Shown here: piece after piece, positions 23,730 through 33,817 of the stretch
Layout: every line of letters starts with the position of its first letter
Position numbering within the stretch: the first letter of the stretch is position 1
From: Clostridium sp. 1001271st1 H5
GTDB lineage: Bacteria > Bacillota > Clostridia > Lachnospirales > Lachnospiraceae
DNA: 64,000 bases
Assembly (NCBI RefSeq): GCF_005845215.1
Contig: NZ_SPHO01000010.1
Coordinates: forward strand, 1-64,000
Direction of reading: 5' to 3'
Program-made: the position numbers and the translations under genes
The notes under the pieces: model-generated
What the model was told of the DNA's origin: nothing
The model's database searches: none
Seen by the model: the letters and a program-made list of their open reading frames with translations, nothing else

Positions 23730-24770
23730 TTACCCGATATATGCCTGAATCAGTCTGAAGGTATTCTCTGCGCCTTCCTTATGGCTTCTCTCATAGCCAT
23801 GGGATGCGTAAACTCCGGGACCAATGAGGGCGTGGCGTACATCGTAACCTGCTTTCAGGGTAGTCTCTACGTCGGAGCCGTAATGGGGGTATACGTCCAC
23901 GGCATAGCTGATTCCATGCTCCTTTGCCAGTTCCACAAGGCGGCATACAATGTCATAATTGTAAGGTCCTCCGCTGTCCTTTGCACAGATGGACACCTGG
24001 CGCTCCGTGCACTGAAGACCCTCTCCCACGCAGCCCATGTCCACGGACCATGCTTCGGTTACACCGTCCGGAACTGAGGAGGAACCGCCGTGGCCCACCT
24101 CTTCATAGATGGTAAAGTGGGCATAGACCCGGCGTTCAGGGGTCACTGCCTCATCCTTAAGATATTTTGCATAGCCCATTAAAATGGCGGCGGACAGCTT
24201 GTCATCCAGAAAGCGGCTCTTGATGTAACCGGATGGGGTAATCCTGGTCCGGGGCTCAAAACACACATAATCTCCCGGCATGATGCCCAGCTTAACAGCG
24301 TCCTCCCTGCACTTCACATCCTCATCAATCAGCACCTCCACCGTATCCCAGGTGCGCTCTGTCTTCTCATAGCTGCCGTTTACATGCACGGAGGCGTCCG
24401 CCAGCTGGCAGGTTCCCTCATAGATTCCGTCCGCTTTGGTGACAATCCGCACATTCTCAGTCTCGGCATTAGCCGGTTTCATGCCTCCTATATTAGTCAG
24501 CTTCAGCCTTCCGTTGTCCTTAATCTGGGTAACCATACCGCCCAGGGTGTCGCAGTGGGCCTCCAGCAGAATTCCGTCCGCCTTGTTCTTCCCGCCGAAA
24601 TCAGCAATCACGCCTCCCTTTTCAGTACGGTGAGCCGGTACCCCCAATGCCTCCAGTTCCTTTAACAGGTACCCGGTCACTTCCCTGCCATAGCCGGAAG
24701 GGCTGTCAATGGCCAGAAGCTTCTGGGTCTGTTCCATTATGTAGTCCACATATTTTCTGCAGTCAGACAT
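23730..24770 (-). CDS. M42-family metalloaminopeptidase
   Basis: A 346-residue cytosolic aminopeptidase of the M42 (FrvX/PepA-like TET) family. Motifs include LEAHCDTLGGMV near 66-77 (metal ligand H), SRFLDDKLSAAIL near 181-193 (metal ligand D), YEEVGHGGSS (catalytic and metal E) and a final SHGYERSH region with another metal histidine. It removes N-terminal residues from short peptides and usually forms a 12-subunit shell. AAAGGAG precedes the ATG. It is monocistronic with its own terminator. Confidence 0.9.
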   Translation of the reverse strand: MSDCRKYVDYIMEQTQKLLAIDSPSGYGREVTGYLLKELEALGVPAHRTEKGGVIADFGGKNKADGILLEAHCDTLGGMVTQIKDNGRLKLTNIGGMKPANAETENVRIVTKADGIYEGTCQLADASVHVNGSYEKTERTWDTVEVLIDEDVKCREDAVKLGIMPGDYVCFEPRTRITPSGYIKSRFLDDKLSAAILMGYAKYLKDEAVTPERRVYAHFTIYEEVGHGGSSSVPDGVTEAWSVDMGCVGEGLQCTERQVSICAKDSGGPYNYDIVCRLVELAKEHGISYAVDVYPHYGSDVETTLKAGYDVRHALIGPGVYASHGYERSHKEGAENTFRLIQAYIG

Positions 24771-24971
24771 ATCCGTTCTCCTTTGTTGTTGGTATTACTT
24801 ACTCAGAGTCATTCTACCAGAAAAACTGCGGTATTACAAGCAGGCTGTCCGGTTCTACGAAAACCTTGATAATTACTTAAAAACATAGCCATAAACTCTG
24901 ACCTGTAGTATAATTCATAAAATGATGCCGTGTTCATACATCATTAACTACATATGGAAGGAATATTGTCA

Positions 24972-26900
24972 ATGAGTGCGAATGATAAAACATTAATTTC
25001 CGTTACTGACTTACCTGCATACAAAGATGAGTTTGAAATAACCCCATATATAAATGGTCTGGCCAATTTCATCAAAAGCTGTGAAACCCCATTAACTATA
25101 GCAATCCAGGGTGAATGGGGAAGTGGCAAAACAAGCATCATGAACATGGTCAAAAACCAGTTAAACAACACCACAGGTCTTAAATATAAGGCCGTATGGT
25201 TTAATACTTGGCAATATGCCCAGTTTGATTCTGTCTCCAGATTAAATGTGATGTTTATTACTGATTTAATCGAACAGCTTTTTGAAGATAAAGATAAAAG
25301 CAGTACACAGAACCTTAAAAATGCTAAGCCTGTAGAGGCGATGAGCAAGGTCATGAAAGTAATCACCAACAGCTATATTGATAAGGTTGCCGATGAAAAA
25401 ATAGGTTTAAAGGATTTTACGGAAACTGTAAAAAATTCCATGAAAGGAGCCTCAGCCCAGGATGGCCAATGGGATTATCAAAAATATCTGCATACTGAAT
25501 CCCAAGCCATGAGAGATTTCAAAAAGACATTCGGAGCATATGTGGAATACTGCTGTAAACAATATGGCTATGACCGGATTGTTTTTTTCATCGACGATTT
25601 GGACCGGATTGCTCCATACCGGGCCGTAGAACTAATGGAAATTATGAAAAATTTTCTAGACTGCGAATATTGCATTTTCATACTGGCCATAGATTATGAT
25701 GTAGTAGTCCGCGGCGTGAAAGATAAATTTGGTGAAACCCAGGAAAGCAAAGCACGAAGCTTTTTTGAAAAAATCATCCAACTTCCTTTCATGGTGCCAG
25801 TCAATTATTACAATGTGGAACACTATGTAGAAAATTTGTTAAACGGACTCGGCCTTTCCATTCAAGATTCTAAAATACATAAAAATTTATTTGAGTTAAT
25901 GAAATTATGTACTGCCAACAATCCTCGAGCTATAAAGAGACTCTTGAATGTCTATGCCCTGAATCGTATGGTCAACGGAGCAGTGAAAAACAGTGAAACA
26001 CAGAATTTAAGAGATGTCCTGTTACTGGGCATACTGGGCATTCAACTTTCCTACTCCAAGCTTTATGATTTCATCCTTACCAACCACCAATTTCTCACAA
26101 TGATGGTCAAAGGCAAGTCCATGTGCCTCATGGCTTATCTCTCCAGTCCAGCATATCTGAATGAAGAGATGGACGAAACGGATGTCATTGAATTATGCAG
26201 GCCCCAGACAAAGGAGGGAGAATCTCTAAGGCCAGATGGCGATACCTCCCCGCTCACAAACGAATTTTATTTGCTGAAAGAACAATTAAAACGGTCAGGA
26301 ATCTCAGAAGAATGGATGGAGTTATGTGAGATACTATCATCCTTCACAATACTTCTTAAAAACAGAGACGATGATGCCATTTCACCTGAAACCTTGCAGA
26401 TATTTCAGGATATATTGAAATTATCAAAAATTTCATCTTATGAAATACCGAAAAATACACTCTCTAAAAAGAATCTGTCCATAGAGTATGAAATATATGG
26501 TGAGAGTCTGCATGCAGAGTCCGCAAAAGAGATGTATTTATATGTTATGGAACGGATACTTGAGGAGAATGCATCCCAACTGGACAAAGAATCGCTGTCT
26601 GACATGTATTCCCAAGTGGATTGTTTTTACGATTATAGCTGTTTGCCAGCAAGTGAAGTAAACCTGGATGATATAAAAGAGCTGGAACAATATATCATGA
26701 AAAATGCATCTGCTAGAACACTTCCCACAAACACGCCGGGACAAGCAGTAACTAAATTCCGCCGGGGTAAAGTCCTGGAGATAGGGAACATGACAGCATT
26801 TTTGGGAGCATCACTGGATTTGAAACAGATGGTTAATTATATCAATAACCTGGCCCGCTATTTTAAAGAATCCAGTATTTTCAAGTATAAAATTTTATAG
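24972..26900 (+). CDS. KAP-family P-loop NTPase
   Basis: A 642-residue P-loop NTPase. Walker A is GEWGSGKTS at 47-55 and Walker B IVFFIDDLDR at 203-212, the diagnostic pattern of KAP NTPases. Many KAP proteins have membrane helices inserted between these motifs; none is visible here, so this one is probably soluble. The C-terminal half is unassigned. The ATG at 24972 lies nine bases after GGAAGGA and is preferred to the ATG at 24954. Codon use is markedly AT-richer than either neighbour, which suggests horizontal transfer. KAP NTPases occur in antiphage and mobile contexts, but no partner gene is present, so the role stays open. Confidence 0.85.
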   Translation: MSANDKTLISVTDLPAYKDEFEITPYINGLANFIKSCETPLTIAIQGEWGSGKTSIMNMVKNQLNNTTGLKYKAVWFNTWQYAQFDSVSRLNVMFITDLIEQLFEDKDKSSTQNLKNAKPVEAMSKVMKVITNSYIDKVADEKIGLKDFTETVKNSMKGASAQDGQWDYQKYLHTESQAMRDFKKTFGAYVEYCCKQYGYDRIVFFIDDLDRIAPYRAVELMEIMKNFLDCEYCIFILAIDYDVVVRGVKDKFGETQESKARSFFEKIIQLPFMVPVNYYNVEHYVENLLNGLGLSIQDSKIHKNLFELMKLCTANNPRAIKRLLNVYALNRMVNGAVKNSETQNLRDVLLLGILGIQLSYSKLYDFILTNHQFLTMMVKGKSMCLMAYLSSPAYLNEEMDETDVIELCRPQTKEGESLRPDGDTSPLTNEFYLLKEQLKRSGISEEWMELCEILSSFTILLKNRDDDAISPETLQIFQDILKLSKISSYEIPKNTLSKKNLSIEYEIYGESLHAESAKEMYLYVMERILEENASQLDKESLSDMYSQVDCFYDYSCLPASEVNLDDIKELEQYIMKNASARTLPTNTPGQAVTKFRRGKVLEIGNMTAFLGASLDLKQMVNYINNLARYFKESSIFKYKIL

Positions 26901-26909
26901 GATTACTTT

Positions 26910-26948
26910 AAAAAGCGCTGGCTCATCCAATTGAACCAGCGCTTTTTT
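26910..26948 (+). terminator. Rho-independent terminator after the KAP gene
   Basis: AAAAAGCGCTGG pairs with CCAGCGCTTTTTT over 12 bp with a 14-base loop and a T6 tail, ten bases after the stop codon. The A-run on the other side could allow it to serve both strands. Confidence 0.88.
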
Positions 26949-27027
26949 GACTTTATCTACGGGGTTCTAACTTAAATGCCTACCGTTTTATATTTTCATT
27001 GTATACATAATATCTGACTTTTCACTA

Positions 27028-28521
27028 CTATAATCCATAAATCCTGCTATATTTTTCTTTCAGATACCTGACATAGTACTCCGGATTGAAATCTTCCCCG
27101 GTCACGTCCTTCAGTATCCGGCGGCTGTCCTTCAGTTTTCCGTACTGATGGATGTGTTCTCTCAGATAATCACGAATTACATCCACCTTTCCTTCCTTCA
27201 GCAGGCCGTCAAAATCCATGATTTCCTTCATATGATAGTACAGCTGGGCGCCGAAAGCGCTTCCCAATGCATAGGACGGAAAATATCCAAAGGACCCCTG
27301 GGACCAGTGGATGTCCTGAAGCACTCCCTCTGCCGGATTCTCCGGGCGTACCCCCAGATATTCCTCGTATTTATCAGCCCATATCTCAGGCAGTTTTTCC
27401 ACGTCCAAATCTTCCTCTATCAGCATTTTTTCAATTTCATACCGAATCAGTACATGAAGGCTGTAGCTCAGTTCATCTGCTTCCGTGCGGATTAATCCGG
27501 GCGTGACTTTGTTGACTGCCTCCACAAACTGGTCCAGGTCCGCCTTCCCCAGCTGTTCCGGGAACATCTCCTGCACCCTGGCGTACACAGGCTCCCAGAA
27601 GGAACGGCTGCGCCCAATGATGTTCTCAAAAAAACGTGACTGGGATTCGTGCATGCCCATGCTGGCTCCCTGTCCAACGGGCGTCAGTGTCAGGTCGTCA
27701 CGGATACCCAGCTCATAGATGGCATGGCCTGCCTCATGGATAACGGAAAACAGGGAGCTGTCCACGCTGTCAGTGTAATGGGTGGTAATGCGCACATCCT
27801 TATTGTGCAGATTGGTTGTAAATGGATGGGCGCTGACTGCCATGACGCCCCGGTCAAAGTCAAATCCCACATATTCCGCCAGAAACCGCCCCAGCTCCTC
27901 CTGCTTCTCCTCCGGGTAGCTGCCTGTCAGGAAGGAATCATCTATTTTCTTTCCCTCCTCCATCACCTTTTTGAGAAACGGCACCAGTTCCTTTTTCAGG
28001 ATGCTGAAAAACCGGTCCAGATTCTCCATGGAAAATCCATTTTCATAGTCATCCAGCATCACATCATACAGCTTCCTGCCATCCTTTGCCCTGTAGCCTG
28101 CGAACTTCTTCTGAAACTCAATTACCTTTTTAAGGGTAGGGGCAAATGCTTCAAAATCCCGGTCCTTTTTTGCCTTGGCCCAAACACTGGTTGCCCTGGC
28201 TGTGAGGCGGGCAAATTCCTGGTATTCCTCCTGAGGTATGGGACATATCTGTTCCCGCTCCTTTAGCAGTTCCCTGACATTGGCAGCCTCCGCCTCTGTC
28301 AGCTCCTTGTCCCCGCTGCATTTATCCAGCAGCTCTTTCATCCCGCTGCAGGTCACTGCCTGAAAATACTCTCCTGACAGCACTCCAATCACCTTGGATG
28401 TCAGCTCTCCTGCCTCCTTAGGCGCCAGCGTCTCGTTGTCCCACTCGAACAATGTCATGGCTGTCTTGATGGCCATGGCTTTATCCATGTATGTTCGTAG
28501 CTGGTCATATGCTTTGCTCAT
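27028..28521 (-). CDS. M32-family metallocarboxypeptidase
   Basis: A 497-residue cytosolic zinc carboxypeptidase (Taq type). The zinc motif HEAGH is at 262-266, and the family elements RITTHY (near 244-249) and GMHESQSRFFEN are present. M32 enzymes remove C-terminal residues from peptides. The ATG at 28521 is chosen for AGGA seven bases upstream; the ATG at 28542 overlaps that site. It stands alone between the KAP gene and the acid-kinase operon. Confidence 0.92.
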   Translation of the reverse strand: MSKAYDQLRTYMDKAMAIKTAMTLFEWDNETLAPKEAGELTSKVIGVLSGEYFQAVTCSGMKELLDKCSGDKELTEAEAANVRELLKEREQICPIPQEEYQEFARLTARATSVWAKAKKDRDFEAFAPTLKKVIEFQKKFAGYRAKDGRKLYDVMLDDYENGFSMENLDRFFSILKKELVPFLKKVMEEGKKIDDSFLTGSYPEEKQEELGRFLAEYVGFDFDRGVMAVSAHPFTTNLHNKDVRITTHYTDSVDSSLFSVIHEAGHAIYELGIRDDLTLTPVGQGASMGMHESQSRFFENIIGRSRSFWEPVYARVQEMFPEQLGKADLDQFVEAVNKVTPGLIRTEADELSYSLHVLIRYEIEKMLIEEDLDVEKLPEIWADKYEEYLGVRPENPAEGVLQDIHWSQGSFGYFPSYALGSAFGAQLYYHMKEIMDFDGLLKEGKVDVIRDYLREHIHQYGKLKDSRRILKDVTGEDFNPEYYVRYLKEKYSRIYGL

Positions 28522-28825
28522 TGTCTTTTCCTCTCTTTCCATAGTTTATGTTCTGTTATGTTTTGTCTGTTCTTTGAAGCTTTTCCTATTTTATCCTTCC
28601 GTCATGCTGATTCATGTCTCTTAAAAGGACAATCCATCTAATTGAGTTTCCCCTGACCGTATGCTTCTTATACAAAGGCACGGACCCAATTATAACGCTA
28701 CCATATCCTGCCATTTGATGCAATTCTTATTTTTTCTTTGGGCCTTCATTCTATGTCCGGAAAAAGGCCGGGTCCTGCGGTCCCTATGTGAAGTGCGGAC
28801 CCTTGTCCCTCAGGGAGGCTCATGA
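28522..28825. other. Intergenic region with no further gene seen
   Basis: About 300 bp upstream of the M32 gene and downstream of the MFS operon. It should hold the M32 promoter, but I see no confident -35/-10 pair, RNA motif or coding sequence. Confidence 0.4.
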
Positions 28826-28882
28826 CACAAAAACAGAAGGCGCTGTAAACCAGCTTCGCGACCGCTGTCTTACAACGCCTTC
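28826..28882 (-). terminator. Terminator of the buk-nhaC-ptb-MFS operon
   Basis: On the minus strand GAAGGCG-x-TGTAA pairs with TTACA-x-CGCCTTC (one mismatch) around a 21-base loop that can itself fold, followed by TGTTTTTGTG. It lies 20 bases after the MFS stop codon. Confidence 0.75.
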
Positions 28883-28901
28883 CCGGCTTTTGGGATATTA
28901 A

Positions 28902-30227
28902 TCAGCCCTGGCTTTGGCCCTCCACCGGAACCCGTCCTGTGGCAACATATTTTTTCTTATAAACCACGGTTGCCACGCCGTTGATAACCCCTACTGCCAT
29001 AATCACAATGATATAGATAAATATTCTGGTATATCCTGCATTTCCGCAGGTATCCAGCCAATGGCCATACATGGCCGCCTGAAACAAATCAGGGCAGAAT
29101 CCGATGGCGCATACAACGCCTGCCGTGGAGGCTGCATAACGCCGGGGGATTTTTACTTCAGAGGGCACTGCAAACATGGCGCCTCTGGCAATATGTACCA
29201 TGAATCCAATCACCAGCGTCATAACAGTAAGGAGCACTGAGGGAACTCCTGCAGGCATGAACATGAAAATCAGGGTGATGACTGCACCGCAGGACAGCAC
29301 AGTGGCTATGACGGATGACACGGAATGAATCCGGTCCCCCATGTACCCGCCCAAAGGAGCCCCAACAATACGGATTCCGTAGGTCCTGATGATGGCAATA
29401 GCGCCTGACCCCACCACAGTGGCTCCCAATACATTGGTAAAATATGGGGTAAAGTAGGACAGGGTCTGGTATGTGGAATAGGTTGCAAATACTGCAATGC
29501 CCGCAAACCAGGTGCGCGGGTCTTTAAATACTCCCATCCATTCCTTCAGGGATAGCTTTGATTCCGCCATGCCGTCACCAAGGTCCCTGCCGGCTGCGCC
29601 ATCCCCGGCGGTTCCCGCTTTCTCAGGGTCAGGCAGCAGGAACACCAGGGCAATGGTAGCTATGAGTCCCACCGTGCCATAGCTTATAATGACTGCCTTC
29701 AGTCCTGCCACACCGCCCATGGCTCCAACAGCCACCCTGGCGTAAAGTCCCAGTGCAATGAAGTTGATGATTACGCTTGCCAGACCGCAGGCCGACTCCG
29801 TAAAGCCGAATATGGTACCCTGGCTTTCCTCATCTCCCACCAGACGCACCAGCTTCGTATGAGCCGGAAAATAGAGAATCAGACCTGCAACAGCCAGCCC
29901 GGCCCAGATAAAGATGGCAAACCCATAGCTCATGTTCATGGCCAGCAGGAAATTCAGGGCGCACGTAATAAACATGCCCAAAAGATAGACCTTTTTCGTG
30001 TTAAACTTATCGCTCAGCGCTCCTCCAAAAGGCGCCAGCAGGTTACCTATGCCGAATATGGCAATCAGAAGACCAAGCTGCGTATTACTGGCATGGAGCG
30101 CGCCTGCCAGGTCATCGTAAAATACATACTGTACAAAAGGCGTTGCATATACAACCGCAAATGCAAGACCCATGAAAAACACAATCAAAAGCTGCCTGCC
30201 GGTGATTGAGACCTTTGAATTAGACAT
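28902..30227 (-). CDS. MFS transporter
   Basis: A 441-residue major facilitator protein with 12 predicted helices. The loop after helix 2 reads GGALSDKFNTKKVYLLG, matching the MFS A-motif, and a repeat of it, GGYMGDRIHSVSS, occurs in the second half. The ATG at 30227 lies five bases after GAGGAGG; the ATG at 30263 has no ribosome site. It is the last gene of the buk-nhaC-ptb operon, so export of the carboxylic acid product or uptake of its precursor is a reasonable guess. No residue tells the substrate. Confidence 0.85.
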   Translation of the reverse strand: MSNSKVSITGRQLLIVFFMGLAFAVVYATPFVQYVFYDDLAGALHASNTQLGLLIAIFGIGNLLAPFGGALSDKFNTKKVYLLGMFITCALNFLLAMNMSYGFAIFIWAGLAVAGLILYFPAHTKLVRLVGDEESQGTIFGFTESACGLASVIINFIALGLYARVAVGAMGGVAGLKAVIISYGTVGLIATIALVFLLPDPEKAGTAGDGAAGRDLGDGMAESKLSLKEWMGVFKDPRTWFAGIAVFATYSTYQTLSYFTPYFTNVLGATVVGSGAIAIIRTYGIRIVGAPLGGYMGDRIHSVSSVIATVLSCGAVITLIFMFMPAGVPSVLLTVMTLVIGFMVHIARGAMFAVPSEVKIPRRYAASTAGVVCAIGFCPDLFQAAMYGHWLDTCGNAGYTRIFIYIIVIMAVGVINGVATVVYKKKYVATGRVPVEGQSQG

Positions 30228-30276
30228 AAAACCCTCCTCTACGCTGCCCATGCAGCGGTTCATAATTCATTTCCTG

Positions 30277-31182
30277 TTATCTTCCTGATTGGGCTGCCAG
30301 GCAGGCCAATGCAATGGAGTTCAGTTTGATTTCCGCTGTATCTGAACGTGACCCCAGTATTACCGGATTGGAAGCTCCCAGCACGATTCCGGCCCATGGG
30401 CTGCGGCAGAGATGTATCCATGACTTCCCCATGATGTTGCCGGCTTCTATATTGGGAAACACCACCAAATCCACGTCCCCTGTAATTTTGCTGTCAATCT
30501 TTTTATGGGCCGCTGCTTTAGGGTCAAATGCCACATCAAATGCAATAGGACCTTCTATGATACACGGAAGAAAGCCTTCCTCATTCATGGCTGCCTCCAC
30601 TAACCCTGCCGCGTCCGTGGTGGATACCACCTTTGAATCCACCATCTCATTGGCTGTGAGAACCGCCACCTTAGGGTTGTGGATTCCCATGTTGTCCACT
30701 GCATACAGCAGGTTCTTAAGGATATCCTTCTTCTGTTCCAGGCCGGGAGCCACATTGATTCCGCTGTCAGAACAAAACAGCAGCTTATGGTAATTAGGCG
30801 CCTCATAGACAGCCATCATGGACAGAAGGCGTCCGGTACGCAGCCCCCACTCTCTGTTCAGGATTCCCCTCATGTAGATGCTGGTATTCACAAGCCCCTT
30901 CATCAGTACCTGAGCCTTTCCATCATGTACTTCCCTGACAGCCTTTTCCACTGCCTCCTCCTCTGTATCCGCCTGCAATATTTCCAGGGGACACAGTCCG
31001 ATATGACCGCATATCTCTGCAATCTTTTCTTTATTTCCCGTAAGAACAGGGCGGATGAAGCCATGGTCTGCCGCAGCCTTTACCGATAAAAGCAGTTCCT
31101 GGTCAGCCGCCTGGGCCACGCTTACCACCAATGGTTTCCCGGACCGGACCCTTTCCTGTAATTCCTTAAAATTCTTTATCAT
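30277..31182 (-). CDS. ptb: Phosphate acyltransferase (phosphate butyryltransferase type)
   Basis: A 301-residue PTA/PTB-family enzyme that exchanges CoA on an acyl-CoA for phosphate. LMKGLVNTSIYMRGILN near 117-133, AVLTANEMVD and GPIAFDVAFD are family landmarks; the C-terminal NIEAGNIMGKSW and GASNPVILGSRSDTAEIKLNSIALA are typical of Ptb. The length is that of Ptb rather than of the longer acetate enzymes. It works with the butyrate-type kinase two genes upstream to make ATP from an acyl-CoA. Chain specificity cannot be read by eye; branched-chain acyl groups are likely given the divergent oxidoreductase. Confidence 0.9.
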   Translation of the reverse strand: MIKNFKELQERVRSGKPLVVSVAQAADQELLLSVKAAADHGFIRPVLTGNKEKIAEICGHIGLCPLEILQADTEEEAVEKAVREVHDGKAQVLMKGLVNTSIYMRGILNREWGLRTGRLLSMMAVYEAPNYHKLLFCSDSGINVAPGLEQKKDILKNLLYAVDNMGIHNPKVAVLTANEMVDSKVVSTTDAAGLVEAAMNEEGFLPCIIEGPIAFDVAFDPKAAAHKKIDSKITGDVDLVVFPNIEAGNIMGKSWIHLCRSPWAGIVLGASNPVILGSRSDTAEIKLNSIALACLAAQSGR

Positions 31183-31213
31183 GATTTGATTCTCCTCATA
31201 TCTTCCATAACAT

Positions 31214-32692
31214 CTAACTTAATTTATGGCTGTGGGCCAATCTGTGGCAGATTCCTTTTTTATTCTCCTCACCTTCCCGCAGCACATAGACACCGAACAT
31301 GGCCAGTACAATGGACAAAATCGGATTTACATAATTTAATACAGCGTATTTCCAATACTGGGACACGCCTACTCCAAGTGTGGACAGAATAAACACGCCG
31401 CTGGTTGACCAGGGAATAAACACCTGTGTCAGTGTGCCGCCCTCTTCCAGGAGGCGGGAAAGCATTTCCGGACGAAGCCCCCTCTCCTTAAAGGCTTCCT
31501 TGTAGAGGCTTCCGTTCACCACGATGGACAGGAATACCTCCCCCATGGTCAACGTACCGAAGGTGGTGCTGGCAATGACCACCGGTACCATCATACGGTC
31601 GCTCTTAACCTTCTTTATGATGACCTTTACAATCTGTGGCAGGTATCCCACATGCTCCATGACGCCTCCGAACGCAATGGCAATGCAGGACAAGGAAAAT
31701 GTATACATCATGCTCTGTATCCCGCCTCTTAGCAGCAGCTTATCCACCAGCTCCACCCCGGTTGGTTCCACATAACCGTAGTTTAATCCTTCCATTACCT
31801 CCCTGAGAGGATATCCCTGGTAAAATACCGCCACCATAACTGCCAGCACCGTACCGATGGCCATACTGGGAACAGCCGGAAATTTCATCAGGTTAAGCAC
31901 CAGAAGGACCGCCATGGGTACCAGTACCAGAGGGCTGATGCGGAACCTCCCTCCGATGGCGTCCAGGAACAGGTTCACGGTATCCATGCTGAAATTTGCA
32001 CCGTGGTAGGAAAGTCCCAGGATGGTAAATATCACTAACGTAATGATATAGGAAGGAAATGTGGTCTTCCACATGGCGCCTATATGGGCATACAGAGTTG
32101 TTCCTGCTGCAGCCGGAGCCAGATTGGTACTGTCTGAAATAGAGGACATCTTATCGCCGAAAAATGCCCCGGAAATCACCATTCCAGCTGTCAGCGGGGC
32201 CGGAATCCCCATTCCTGCCCCAATTCCCATCATAGCCAGCCCCATGGTGCCCACCGTCCCCCATGATGTACCGATGGAAATTGAAGTAAGGCTGCAAAGG
32301 AGCAGGCCGATAGGCAGAAAATAATTGGGAATGATATACTGCAGTCCGTAATAAATCAGCGCCGGCACTGTCCCGGAAAATATCAGCGAGCTGATAATAA
32401 TACCGATAAACAAGAATATAATCATGGCCGCCAGGGCCTGGCCCAGGGACTTTTTCATGCAGTCCACCAAATCAGGGAAACTGTATCCCAAAGCCGCTGA
32501 CGCCATGCACACCACGGCCAGGGCGCACAGCAGCACTATATGTATGTCATAGTCCAGTATGACCACGCCTGCCAGCAATACTGCAATAGCAGCCCCAAAC
32601 ACCATGAAGGACATGCCTGCTCCGGGCAGTTTCTTTTCTTTCTGCTCCTTAATCAATGAATACACCCTCTTCCTCTCATATGGCCAGCTCAT
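31214..32692 (-). CDS. Na+/H+ antiporter, NhaC family
   Basis: A 492-residue membrane protein with about 11-12 helices. TSISIGTSWGTVGTMGLAMMGIGAGMGIPAPLTAGMVISGAFFGDKMSSISDSTNLAP contains the NhaC pattern, with polar and acidic residues in a helix. ATG overlaps the stop of buk (ATGA), so translation is coupled. In an acid-producing pathway an antiporter could keep internal pH and sodium in balance, or it may carry an organic anion as some NhaC relatives do. It lies 31 bases before ptb. Confidence 0.85.
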   Translation of the reverse strand: MSWPYERKRVYSLIKEQKEKKLPGAGMSFMVFGAAIAVLLAGVVILDYDIHIVLLCALAVVCMASAALGYSFPDLVDCMKKSLGQALAAMIIFLFIGIIISSLIFSGTVPALIYYGLQYIIPNYFLPIGLLLCSLTSISIGTSWGTVGTMGLAMMGIGAGMGIPAPLTAGMVISGAFFGDKMSSISDSTNLAPAAAGTTLYAHIGAMWKTTFPSYIITLVIFTILGLSYHGANFSMDTVNLFLDAIGGRFRISPLVLVPMAVLLVLNLMKFPAVPSMAIGTVLAVMVAVFYQGYPLREVMEGLNYGYVEPTGVELVDKLLLRGGIQSMMYTFSLSCIAIAFGGVMEHVGYLPQIVKVIIKKVKSDRMMVPVVIASTTFGTLTMGEVFLSIVVNGSLYKEAFKERGLRPEMLSRLLEEGGTLTQVFIPWSTSGVFILSTLGVGVSQYWKYAVLNYVNPILSIVLAMFGVYVLREGEENKKGICHRLAHSHKLS

Positions 32693-33750
32693 TCATATTC
32701 CCTGGGCGCCTCTTCTCCCCTGAGCACCCTTAAGGCCCCAAGAGCAAGGGCTGTCATCTCAAATTCCCCTGCCACCACTTCCACCGGGGCCAGGAAGCCT
32801 GTCATGCGGCTGATTTCATCCACCACATACTGCGAATGGGCAATCCCGCCGGTAAGTACAATGCAGTCCACCTTTCCCTCAAACACAGCGGCATAGGAAC
32901 AAATTTCCTTTGCAACCATGTACACAAATGCCTCATAGACCAATTTCGCCTTCCCATCTCCCTGCCTCATCCGCTGTTCCACTTCCCCGGCATCCTTGGT
33001 GCCCAGGTAGTCATACATGCCTCCGGTACTGCTGATTTTAGCCACCATCTCTTCATAGGTATATTTTCCTGAATAACACAGCTCCACCAGCGGATATGTG
33101 GGAAGTCCGCCGCTGCGTTCCGGTGAAAAAGGACCATTGGTTCTGCCTCCGCTTCCGTCTATCATCCGTCCATTTTTATGGGCCGCAATGGAATTGCCGG
33201 AACCCAGATGCGCTATAATCAGACTGCATTCCTCGTATTGTTTTCCGATACGCTCTGCCGCCCATCTGGCTACCGCCTTATGGTTCAGCGCATGGAACCA
33301 GCTGGGACGCTCCAATTCAGCGATGCCGGAAATCCTGGCCTTAGGCATCAGTTCATCCACGGACACCGGGTCCACTACAAAGGACGGAACACCAACCTCA
33401 TCCCCAATGCTCTTGGCCAGGGCCGACCCCAGATTGGAAGGATGCTCACCGTGGACTGCACGTCTCAGGTCCTCCAGCATCCGCTCATTGACCCTATAGG
33501 TTCCGCCGGGTATGGGATTCATAAGACCTCCCCTTCCTGCCACCCCTGACAGCTGGCGGATATCAATGCCTTCCTCCTCAAGGGCTTCCAGTATCAGTTT
33601 CTTTCTATAGCCGAACTGGTCAAATACATGCTTAAAGGCGCTTAACTCTTCCTGGGTATGGGTGATGTTCCGTTTCAGTATCTGCTCCTCATCCTCGAAT
33701 ACAGCAATTTTCGTGGATGTCCCTCCAGGATTGATGATTAATAGTTTCAT
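32689..33750 (-). CDS. buk: Butyrate/branched-chain fatty acid kinase
   Basis: A 353-residue acetokinase-family enzyme. The N-terminal LLIINPGGTSTKIAVFEDEE and central LGSGNSIAAHKNGRMIDGSGGRTNGPFSPERSG are signatures of butyrate kinase, and VDCIVLTGGIAHSQ forms the second nucleotide-binding region. It transfers phosphate from an acyl-phosphate to ADP, giving free acid and ATP. It is the first gene of the operon; an operator-like sequence lies upstream at 33781-33817. Confidence 0.93.
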   Translation of the reverse strand: MKLLIINPGGTSTKIAVFEDEEQILKRNITHTQEELSAFKHVFDQFGYRKKLILEALEEEGIDIRQLSGVAGRGGLMNPIPGGTYRVNERMLEDLRRAVHGEHPSNLGSALAKSIGDEVGVPSFVVDPVSVDELMPKARISGIAELERPSWFHALNHKAVARWAAERIGKQYEECSLIIAHLGSGNSIAAHKNGRMIDGSGGRTNGPFSPERSGGLPTYPLVELCYSGKYTYEEMVAKISSTGGMYDYLGTKDAGEVEQRMRQGDGKAKLVYEAFVYMVAKEICSYAAVFEGKVDCIVLTGGIAHSQYVVDEISRMTGFLAPVEVVAGEFEMTALALGALRVLRGEEAPREYE

Positions 33751-33780
33751 AAAAAATATCCCCTCTTTCCGTCTGGTGGT

Positions 33781-33817
33781 TTATTTGTTGTTCTATTGTA
33801 CGGAACACCGTTCTGTA
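33781..33817 (-). promoter_or_regulatory. IclR-type operator upstream of buk
   Basis: The palindromic core GAACACCGTTC lies at 33803-33813 on the plus strand, flanked by TAcG and TGTA, with a half site GTTGTTCTAT adjoining. About 36 bp match the sequence at 35020-35055 when both are read in gene direction. This is most simply the site of the neighbouring IclR regulator. Confidence 0.65.
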
